Of a stretch of DNA of 64,000 nucleotides, positions 57,449 to 64,000 are shown piece by piece; the stretch's first letter is position 1, and each line of letters starts with the position of its first letter. The DNA is from Anaerolineae bacterium UTCFX2 (GTDB lineage Bacteria; Chloroflexota; Anaerolineae; Anaerolineales; UBA4823): assembly GCA_002050125.1 (NCBI GenBank), contig MWTA01000020.1:1-64000 (forward strand), in the 5' to 3' direction. The notes beneath the pieces were generated by a model. That model saw only the letters and a list, made by a program, of their open reading frames with translations. It was not told where the DNA came from and made no database searches. A program made the position numbers and the translations under genes.

Positions 57449-60199
57449 TCAGTTCACTGAGGGCGAATCTCTCCAATACCGCAGCCAGGGCAAGACCTTA
57501 TAATCTTTGCCGATCATCCCTTCGATCATTTTCTGAGCCTGGTCGGCTGTGAGTGGATTGGTGAAGAAATAACCCTGACCAAAATCGCAGCCCAGATCTC
57601 GCAGCCGCCGGAGCTGGGCAGGTTCTTCGATCCCCTCGGCAATCGTTTGGAATCCGATTTCATGCGCGAGGTTAATCAGCATGCGCGGGATTTCGGTGTT
57701 TTGACCATCTTCCCTTATCTGGCGCACGAAATCGCCGTCGATTTTCAGCGCATTGATCGGCAGGTCTTTCAGGTAACGCAGGCTGGAATGACCTTTTCCA
57801 AAATCATCGATCTGAACTCCGATTTCGGCTGCGTGCAGCTCTGCAATCGCCTGTGAGACCTCCTCGATGTTCAGCGCCACAATGCTCTCTGGGATTTCCA
57901 GCAACAGGTTTTTGGGGGGCAGGCTGGTTTTTTTGAGCACCTCGATCGCGGATTGAATAAAATCAGCGTGCATCAAGATGCTGTTTCCAAAGTTGACGCT
58001 GGCTTTCAAAGGCGGTTGGATGTCGTATGCGGTTTGCCAGGCTTGAATCTGCGAGCAGGTTACTTCCAAAACCCACCAGTCGATCGGCAGGATTACCCCG
58101 GTTTCATGGGCAAGCGCGAGGAATTGGCTGGCAGCCAGCAGACCGCGCTGCGGGTGCTGCCAGTGAACCAGCGCCTCAAAGCCCGTGAGCGTGCCTTCCT
58201 GGAGAGAAATAATCGGCTGGTAATAGACTTTGAGCTGATCTTGCTCCAGGGCGCGTTGGATATCTGCCTCGAGAGCCAGGCGCTCCATAATTTCCAGCCG
58301 CATCTGTGGATCAAATAACTGATAGGTTGATTGGCCGCGGCTTTTGGCAGCATACATGGCGATGTCAGCGTCGCGCAGTACGTCCTCGGGTCGATCGTAT
58401 CCGAGCGTACTCAAGACGATCCCGATGCTGGTCGAGATAGAGATATTGTGCCGTCCGAGCTGGATCGGCGCTTTGAGAATACTGAGGATTTCCTGCGATT
58501 TCTCGACGGCGTCTGCGCTGGTGTGGATGCCGTCGAGCAAAATCACAAACTCGTCGCCGCCCAGCCGGGCAACCGTATCGGAACTCCGCAGCGCGCTTTT
58601 CAGCACCTGCGCTAACGAGATTAACAACTGGTCGCCGATGGGATGCCCAAGACTGTCGTTCACATCCTTGAACTGATCCAGGTCCAGAAAAAGCACTGCA
58701 AAGGTGTATTCGGGTTGGCGCTGAGCGCGTTGGATGGCTTTTTGCAGATGATCCAGGATCATCGCCCGGTTGGGCAGCCCGGTGAGCTTGTCGTGGAATG
58801 CATCGTGTAGCAGGCGCGCCTCAACCGCCTTGCGGTCGCTCGTGTCGGTCTGCGAACCGGCGAGGCGTTCGGTGTCGCCGTCTGGACCTGAGACTGCCGC
58901 GCCGCGTGACAGCGCCCAGCGATAGCTGCCGTTCTTATGCCGAATGCGATATTCTGTCTCCAGGTGGGGGATCTTACCGCTGGCGAGCGCGCCCAGCGCC
59001 TGCCGCAGAGCTGAAATATCATCCGGATGAACCCGGCTGAACCATTCGTTCGGATTCTCGCCAATTTCGCTGTCAGCGTATCCGAGCATCTCCTTCCAGC
59101 GCGGCGAGAGATAGATGGTGTTGCTTTTCAGGTTGAGGTCCCAGATCCCGTCGTTGGCGCCGCGGGCAGCTAGGGCGTAACGTTCTTCGCTTTTACGCAG
59201 AGCTTCCTCGGCGCGCTTGCGCTCCATGATCTCGTGACGAGCTTGCTGGTAAAGGTTGGCGTTTTCCAGAGCTACGGCGGCATAATCAGCCAGAGAAGCC
59301 ATAAGCATCTCATCTTTCTGAGAAAACGGCTGGCGTTGATCGCGCTTATCTACAGAAAGCACGCCGAGAGGCCGCCCTTTAGCATATATCGGTACGTTCA
59401 GCAGGCTGTTCACGAGCAGCCCGGTGCCAACCTTAAGCGTCGGTTCGGAGTTGTCGGTGACTTTGCGCATTGGCTGACCGCTTGTCAGCACTTCGCCCAG
59501 CAGTGAATCAGCGATGGGAATTTGCAGAGAGCTGACGATCTGCCCCTCGAGGTTTTTAGAAGCGCGCAGATACAAGTTTCCGCTGTTCTGGTCGAGCAAG
59601 GTCAGAAATCCTTCGTCTGCCTGGGTTAAAGCCACGCCCACTTCGACAATCCGGCGCAGCACCTCGTCCAGGTCGAGGGTTGAGGTGATGCTCTGACCGA
59701 TTTTCGAGAAGGTGATCAGGCGGTTGACCTGGTCGTTTAATTCGGCAAGCAGTTGGGCTCTCTCAGCCCGCAAGCGTGATTCCTCCAGCGCCCGGCTGAT
59801 CGCTTCAGCTAACCGATCTTCATCTACGGGTTTGATAAGATAATCCTGGACGCCGAGGCGGAACGCATCGATGGCGATCTGTTCGGAGCCATGCGCAGTA
59901 AAAAGAATGGTTGGCACCGAGCCTCCGGTTTGGTGAAGCTGGCGTAGCAGATCGAGACCGGTGATGTCGGGCAGTTCCAGATCCAGCAGCAATAAGGCAG
60001 GTTTTAAGTTATGAATCGCTACCAGCGCGGCGGCGCCATCGTAAGCCTGGGCGCTCTGGTAGCCAAGCGCCGGCAACAATTGGGTAGTCAGAAAATTGCC
60101 AAGTTGACGGTTATCGTCAACAACCAGGATTGTCTCGTTCTTTATTTTCCCCCGTGAAGGAGATGAGCCAGGATCAAATGCCTGTGATTCGACTGTCAT
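57449..60199 (-). CDS. Response regulator-GAF-PAS-GGDEF-EAL cyclic-di-GMP protein
   Basis: 916 residues with five parts. A receiver domain (about 20-145; phospho-acceptor Asp in LLLLDLELPD near 72, Lys in LIKPVDE). A GAF domain (about 170-320). A PAS/PAC domain (about 345-460; NDGIWDL, RWALSRG). A GGDEF domain with intact RLGGDEFVIL near 555-560. An EAL domain: GFEALVHW (EALxR variant with His), IPES, IDDFGKG and AEGIEE, so the phosphodiesterase residues appear present. It could make or break c-di-GMP. The histidine kinase partner is not in the window. TTGCTT-N17-TATACT lies upstream. Confidence 0.93.
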   Translation of the reverse strand: MTVESQAFDPGSSPSRGKIKNETILVVDDNRQLGNFLTTQLLPALGYQSAQAYDGAAALVAIHNLKPALLLLDLELPDITGLDLLRQLHQTGGSVPTILFTAHGSEQIAIDAFRLGVQDYLIKPVDEDRLAEAISRALEESRLRAERAQLLAELNDQVNRLITFSKIGQSITSTLDLDEVLRRIVEVGVALTQADEGFLTLLDQNSGNLYLRASKNLEGQIVSSLQIPIADSLLGEVLTSGQPMRKVTDNSEPTLKVGTGLLVNSLLNVPIYAKGRPLGVLSVDKRDQRQPFSQKDEMLMASLADYAAVALENANLYQQARHEIMERKRAEEALRKSEERYALAARGANDGIWDLNLKSNTIYLSPRWKEMLGYADSEIGENPNEWFSRVHPDDISALRQALGALASGKIPHLETEYRIRHKNGSYRWALSRGAAVSGPDGDTERLAGSQTDTSDRKAVEARLLHDAFHDKLTGLPNRAMILDHLQKAIQRAQRQPEYTFAVLFLDLDQFKDVNDSLGHPIGDQLLISLAQVLKSALRSSDTVARLGGDEFVILLDGIHTSADAVEKSQEILSILKAPIQLGRHNISISTSIGIVLSTLGYDRPEDVLRDADIAMYAAKSRGQSTYQLFDPQMRLEIMERLALEADIQRALEQDQLKVYYQPIISLQEGTLTGFEALVHWQHPQRGLLAASQFLALAHETGVILPIDWWVLEVTCSQIQAWQTAYDIQPPLKASVNFGNSILMHADFIQSAIEVLKKTSLPPKNLLLEIPESIVALNIEEVSQAIAELHAAEIGVQIDDFGKGHSSLRYLKDLPINALKIDGDFVRQIREDGQNTEIPRMLINLAHEIGFQTIAEGIEEPAQLRRLRDLGCDFGQGYFFTNPLTADQAQKMIEGMIGKDYKVLPWLRYWRDSPSVN

Positions 60200-60271
60200 G
60201 TATCCGGTTATTATCGCAATTCTATTTGTCCAAATCAGGGTTTCCGCAACGAAATATCGCGTTTCGGTTTT

Positions 60272-60300
60272 AGTATAGGCGATGCCGGTTCAAAAAGCAA
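60272..60300 (-). promoter_or_regulatory. Promoter of the GGDEF/EAL regulator
   Basis: TTGCTT (60300-60295) and TATACT (60277-60272) on the minus strand with a 17-base spacer, the same layout as the moaA promoter. The start would be near 60265, about 66 nt ahead of ATG 60199. Confidence 0.6.
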
Positions 60301-60359
60301 TTGGAAAACGTTGTCTGAAAGGCAATTGTAAGTTATCGCGCGTTTTTTGTAAAAGGAGA

Positions 60360-61586
60360 TTACTCATAACGAAGCGCTTCAACCGGCTCGAGACTTGCCG
60401 CCCGATTTGCTGGATACAACCCGAAAAACAACCCGACTGCGGTCGAGAAAAGTGTGGCAAGCAAAACTGTGTCCAGCCCGATGGAAGGATGGATGGGGGT
60501 GTTCTGCGCTTCAGCAATCCTTTGGACGATCTGGGCAATCAACGCTCCTAGCCCGATGCCGATCAACCCGCCGAACATGCTCAGCAGCGAAGACTCGGTC
60601 AAGAATTGCACGAGGATGTCTGCCCGCCGGGCGCCGAGGGCTTTGCGCAGACCGATTTCACGGGTGCGCTCGGTTACCGACACCAGCATAATGTTCATGA
60701 TGCCGATGCCTCCCACCAGCAGCGAGATCGCGGCGATCCCGCCCAGAAAGATGGTGAGGACGCTTGTAATCGTGCGGGCAGTGTCCAGGAAATCCTGTTG
60801 GGAGAGAATAGTGAAGTCATCCGCGCCGACTTTCGTGCGATGCCGGGCGCGCAAAATTTGCGCGATTTCTTCGCTGGCATCCGCGACGGCGTTGGCGTTC
60901 ACAGCCTGGATCGCCAGCATGTCTACCTGGTCGCGCGTGGGACGGTGCAGCAGGCGGGTCTGGACGGTGGTAAGCGGCACAAGGATGCGGTCATCCTGAT
61001 TGCCAAAGCCGGAACCGCCTTTTGATTCAAGTATCCCCAACACACGAAAGGGCTGACCTTCGATGTGCACGGTTGCCCCGACCAAGCCTTCGGATTGTCC
61101 AAAGAGCCGCTTGGCAACTTCGCTGCCGAGCAGGACAACCGAGGCGCGTTCAAGGAGGTGCTCCTCCCGGATGAACTCCCCTTCGCTGACGGTGAGGTTG
61201 CGGACCTGGCTGTAGATCGGGGTTACCCCTTCGAGGCTGGTCTTGGTGCTCTCGCCGCCAAAGGAGATTGACACACTTCCGTTCAGCACCGGCGCCACGC
61301 CTTCGATGGAGGGCGCCTGAAATGGGTCGGCAATGGCGTTGGCGTCTCCCAGGGTGATGGGTTTCGGATTCCGGACTTCTTCAGCGCCTCCCCGAAAAAC
61401 GAATAGCAAGTTAGTCCCGATCCCCTGGATCGAGCCGGTGATGGTGTTTTCGGCGCCGCGCCCAATCGAAACAATCGAGATCACGGCTGCGACGCCGATG
61501 ACGATGCCGATGATCGTCAGACCAGAGCGCAGCTTATTGGTAGCCAGGCTTTCAAGCGCTTCGAGAATTGATTGAAAGAGGATCAT
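60360..61586 (-). CDS. MacB-type ABC transporter permease
   Basis: 408 residues. An N-terminal helix in [24 protein letters not shown] is followed by a MacB periplasmic domain (about 50-265). Three further membrane helices come after [50 protein letters not shown], the conserved MacB/FtsX segment. No ATPase domain is fused, so the ATPase is the separate gene just upstream. The set permease, ATPase, adaptor equals a split MacAB system exporting peptides, macrolides or lipids. The cargo is not predictable. Confidence 0.92.
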   Translation of the reverse strand: MILFQSILEALESLATNKLRSGLTIIGIVIGVAAVISIVSIGRGAENTITGSIQGIGTNLLFVFRGGAEEVRNPKPITLGDANAIADPFQAPSIEGVAPVLNGSVSISFGGESTKTSLEGVTPIYSQVRNLTVSEGEFIREEHLLERASVVLLGSEVAKRLFGQSEGLVGATVHIEGQPFRVLGILESKGGSGFGNQDDRILVPLTTVQTRLLHRPTRDQVDMLAIQAVNANAVADASEEIAQILRARHRTKVGADDFTILSQQDFLDTARTITSVLTIFLGGIAAISLLVGGIGIMNIMLVSVTERTREIGLRKALGARRADILVQFLTESSLLSMFGGLIGIGLGALIAQIVQRIAEAQNTPIHPSIGLDTVLLATLFSTAVGLFFGLYPANRAASLEPVEALRYE

Positions 61587-62263
61587 TGGGAATTTTCCAC
61601 CAATCCATCCTTCAAATGAATGATCCGTTGGGTCCTCGCCGCCACTTCTGGATCATGTGTGACAATGATCAAGGTAGTGCCGCGCTCCTGGTTGAGGTTG
61701 AGCAGCAAATTCATGATCTCTTCGCCGGATTTGCTGTCCAGGTTTCCGGTCGGCTCGTCAGCCAGGATAATTGCCGGATCGTTGACCAGCGCCCGCGCGA
61801 TGGCGACGCGCTGCTGCTGACCGCCGGAGAGCTCGTTGGGGCGGTGGTGGATGCGGTCGCCCAGTCCAACTGCTTCGAGGGCAGCCTTTGCACGCTGTTT
61901 GCGGTCGTGCTGGACGCCGGCGTAGCGCATCGGGAGTTCGACATTGGTTAAAGAGCTGGCTCTGGACAACAAGTTGAAACTCTGAAAGACAAAACCGACC
62001 TTGCGGTTTCGAATAGAAGCGAGCTGATCGTCTTTCATGCGGGCGGTGGCTTCGCCATCCAGGATGTATTCGCCGCTGGTGGGACGATCCAGGCAGCCGA
62101 TGATATTCATTAATGTCGATTTTCCCGAGCCGGAGGGCCCCATGATCGCGATGATCTCCCCCGCAGCAATCTGGAGGTTCACGCCGCGCAGGGCATGGAC
62201 TTCCACCTCGCCCATCTGATAAATCTTTTTAAGGTCTTTCCCTTCGATTACGCTGGGGCTCAT
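61583..62263 (-). CDS. MacB/LolD-type ABC transporter ATPase
   Basis: 226 residues. Walker A GPSGSGKS (about 41-48), [15 protein letters not shown] (about 144-158), Walker [16 protein letters not shown] and the switch His in IVTHDPE. The adaptor and permease genes are on both sides, with 4-base overlaps (62263/62260 and 61586/61583), so all three are translationally coupled. Confidence 0.93.
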   Translation of the reverse strand: MSPSVIEGKDLKKIYQMGEVEVHALRGVNLQIAAGEIIAIMGPSGSGKSTLMNIIGCLDRPTSGEYILDGEATARMKDDQLASIRNRKVGFVFQSFNLLSRASSLTNVELPMRYAGVQHDRKQRAKAALEAVGLGDRIHHRPNELSGGQQQRVAIARALVNDPAIILADEPTGNLDSKSGEEIMNLLLNLNQERGTTLIIVTHDPEVAARTQRIIHLKDGLVENSQ

Positions 62264-63651
62264 TGCCCGCTGCCCCTGATAAATGGATGCGGATTGCCCG
62301 GGTCGAACTCAACCGACGGGTTGAGGATGATGACATCGCCGGCTTTCAAATCGCCTTTTAGCATCTGGCTTTCGACCTCAGATGAGGCGCCCAACTCCAC
62401 ATTAACCGGGACAATCTGATTGCCTCGCAGCAGAAAGACCACCTGATGCCCCTCCCGGAAACGCACCGCCCGGTTGGGCACCAGCAGTATATCCTCCAAC
62501 TCGTTGACGATGATATTTACTGCAGCCGTCATGCCCGGTTTAACTTGTTCGTCCGGGTCGGTCAGCTCTACCGTCACGGTGAAATCAACCACGCCTTGAT
62601 TAGCGGTTCCAACCCGGTCTACCGCGATCACTTTCCCGTGATACTCGTTTCCGCGGATCGCGTCAAAAGTCGCTGAGACATCCTGACCGATTTGGATCTG
62701 GTTAATATCGATCTCAGATACCGCGAGGTCGATTAACAGCGAACTCAAATCATCCATGCGAAACGCTTCCACGCCGGCTGCGACCTGATCGCCGACCTGG
62801 GAAACCGCAGAGGTGATCACTCCGGCGAAGGGCGCTTCGATCCAAGCCTGGCTTAAAGTAGCGTTTGCGGCATCAATGCGTGCTTCGGCAGCGGCGATCT
62901 CGCCTGCGGATGGACCGTCTTTCCAGCGCTCGTAGTCCTGGCGCGCTTTTTCCAGGTTGGCTCGGGCGACTTCGAGCGCGTAAACATAATCAAGCCGTTT
63001 GACTGCCACGTTGAAATCTGCCTGGGCGAAATCCAGCTTTTCTTTGAGGTCCTTGCGGGTTGAATCGGAAGAAGGGTAGAACTTGTACGGCTCGAATGCC
63101 TGGCGAGCCGTTTCCAGGCGGTCTTGCATCACATCGAAAGCCTCGATTGGCTCCAGCCTGGCTTGCTCATCCGGGACGCTGAAATTGTCAAGCTGGTATT
63201 GCGCGTTCTTCACGCTGTTGGCGTAAGTCGAGATGGATTGCAGCGCCTGGACTTTGGCGTTTTCGGCGTTGGTGTACAAATCGCCCAATGTTCGCTGGGC
63301 GCTTTCCAGGTCGGCGCGCGCCAGGATCACGTTTTGTGGGAGCGAAGTCTGCGATAACTCCGCCAGGCGTTCTCCCGCTGGCGCCTGGTCGCCAACCGCG
63401 AAGTTGACGGCTTCCACTGTGCCGGAGGATTTCCAGGTCAGGATGACGCTCTGTCTGGAGCGCACCAGCCCGGTTGCTCCGATTGAGGCAGTAAGCGAAC
63501 CACGTTGTGCGACGGTGGTTTGGAAGTTCGCGGAAGCGGATGCCTGCCGCTGTCCCTGCCAGAGGTAATAAGCGTAGCCGGCAGCCCCTAGCGCTACGAT
63601 AACAATGATCACATACAAAAATTTCCTCATACCATTCCTCTGAAAATGCAA
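62260..63651 (-). CDS. MacA/HlyD-type periplasmic adaptor protein
   Basis: 463 residues. One N-terminal membrane helix ([21 protein letters not shown], about 11-31) anchors an exported chain. A lipoyl-like part ([52 protein letters not shown]), a long coiled coil with two helices (about 110-260), a second lipoyl half with [11 protein letters not shown] and a beta-barrel ([26 protein letters not shown]) follow, the plan of MacA. It links the ABC pump to the envelope. In a single-membrane organism it would not need TolC. AGAGGA lies ahead of ATG 63651. Confidence 0.9.
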   Translation of the reverse strand: MHFQRNGMRKFLYVIIVIVALGAAGYAYYLWQGQRQASASANFQTTVAQRGSLTASIGATGLVRSRQSVILTWKSSGTVEAVNFAVGDQAPAGERLAELSQTSLPQNVILARADLESAQRTLGDLYTNAENAKVQALQSISTYANSVKNAQYQLDNFSVPDEQARLEPIEAFDVMQDRLETARQAFEPYKFYPSSDSTRKDLKEKLDFAQADFNVAVKRLDYVYALEVARANLEKARQDYERWKDGPSAGEIAAAEARIDAANATLSQAWIEAPFAGVITSAVSQVGDQVAAGVEAFRMDDLSSLLIDLAVSEIDINQIQIGQDVSATFDAIRGNEYHGKVIAVDRVGTANQGVVDFTVTVELTDPDEQVKPGMTAAVNIIVNELEDILLVPNRAVRFREGHQVVFLLRGNQIVPVNVELGASSEVESQMLKGDLKAGDVIILNPSVEFDPGNPHPFIRGSGQ

Positions 63652-63821
63652 TTATGACAGCAACTGATTGTACACTACTCTCAGACAGGATGGATTATCT
63701 TGAAGATATGAGATTTGTAAGAAATGGATTAAAACCATTTGCTTGCCGGTGAGTCTGACTGAAAAAGGGAAAGTCTCCGCAGAAGGGTTTTAGCGCAAAG
63801 CGATGATTGCTCAGGTCAAAT

Positions 63822-63837
63822 TGTGACAACCGTCACA
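63822..63837 (+). promoter_or_regulatory. Second perfect CRP-type site, upstream of the last gene
   Basis: TGTGA (63822-63826), CAACCG, TCACA (63833-63837), an exact TGTGA-N6-TCACA; the palindrome extends to TTGTGAC-AACC-GTCACAA. A possible -10, TATTAT at 63882-63887, would put the site near -65, compatible with class I activation. The gap 63652-63933 shows no other gene. Confidence 0.65.
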
Positions 63838-63933
63838 AAAATTTATGACATCTGAAACTGAAATAAAACCACTTTTACCGGTATTATCTACTCTGAAGCC
63901 AAAGTGTTGTTAATTGAATTTGGAGGTAAAACA

Positions 63934-64000
63934 ATGAGGGCAGTTCCCGGTGATTTCCTGGCAATCGATCGTAAGTCACGCGCCCGTGTGCTTTCGATGG
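63934..64000 (+). CDS. Unknown protein, N-terminus only (partial)
   Basis: The frame opens at ATG 63934 with GGAGGT eight bases ahead and continues to the window edge (22 codons, MRAVPGDFLAIDRKSRARVL...). I see no signal peptide or motif in this fragment and do not recognise the family. Its strong ribosome site and perfect CRP-type palindrome upstream suggest a regulated, probably respiratory or stress gene. Confidence 0.6.
   Translation, partial: MRAVPGDFLAIDRKSRARVLSM

Noticed and set aside
1-64000. tRNA, rRNA, insertion sequences with ends, prophage or CRISPR arrays
   Set aside because: None was seen on reading both strands; there was no tRNA cloverleaf pattern, no rRNA-like conserved stretch and no regularly spaced repeat array.

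Overview
The window is 64 kb of a GC-rich (roughly 58 percent by eye) bacterial chromosome with short intergenic gaps, many 4-base start/stop overlaps and no rRNA, tRNA, insertion sequence or CRISPR array that I can recognise. The gene mix (ClpC without ctsR/mcsAB, NrfHA, a lysine 2,3-aminomutase, a DUF3160/SH3 protein, deazaflavin- and LLM-type oxidoreductases, AmmeMemoRadiSam protein B, lipoproteins with Thr/Pro/Ala linkers) suggests Chloroflexota, probably Anaerolineae. That placement is an inference from gene content.

Layout. 1-4.2 kb: end of a DUF3160 protein, corA, a YbaK-type tRNA editing protein, an LLM flavoenzyme and moaA. 4.2-6.8 kb (minus): DUF92, PH-domain and SIMPL-domain proteins. 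7-14 kb (plus): clpC, a transposase-derived DNA-binding protein and uvrA. 14-20.6 kb (minus): DDN-type reductase, DUF711, rRNA/tRNA methylase, HIT protein, mtaB, a lipoprotein and a TPR protein. 20.7-24.7 kb (plus): acyl-CoA dehydrogenase with etfBA, a lone cyclic-nucleotide-binding domain and a NifU-type scaffold. 24.8-30.2 kb (minus): gamma-glutamyltransferase, DUF3592, selD, dtd, trpS and a small SelW-like gene. 30.4-35.9 kb (plus): MEMO-like protein, CNNM/CBS transporter, priA, phosphoribosyltransferase. 35.9-41.4 kb (minus): polyphosphate operon. 41.4-44.2 kb: CRP-type regulator and nrfHA. 44.2-47.5 kb: FtsX-type ABC exporter. 47.7-51.9 kb (minus): sulfur-carrier cysteine synthesis operon behind a leader-peptide attenuator. 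51.9-63.7 kb (minus): lysine aminomutase, lipoprotein, M32 peptidase, SerA-like dehydrogenase, GGDEF/EAL regulator and a MacAB-type exporter. A new gene starts at 63934 and leaves the window.

The main discoveries are features ordinary gene calling misses. (1) Two selenoproteins: selD reads through an in-frame UGA at 27949-27947 at the catalytic Cys/Sec position, and a SelW-like CxxU protein at 29855-29604 has a UGA at 29819-29817; each UGA is followed by a SECIS-like hairpin. (2) A tryptophan T-box (specifier UGG) with an intrinsic terminator precedes selW-trpS-dtd, and the TrpRS carries a four-Cys motif typical of [4Fe-4S] TrpRS. (3) The cysM-mec-cysO operon is preceded by a consensus promoter, an 11-codon leader ORF with Cys codons in an SCMC stretch, and a large foldable terminator. 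(4) Two perfect TGTGA-N6-TCACA sites lie in front of nrfHA and of the last gene, next to a regulator with a CRP-like recognition helix.

The coordinates of these RNA and promoter elements come from hand base-pairing. No folding program, covariance model or database search was run.
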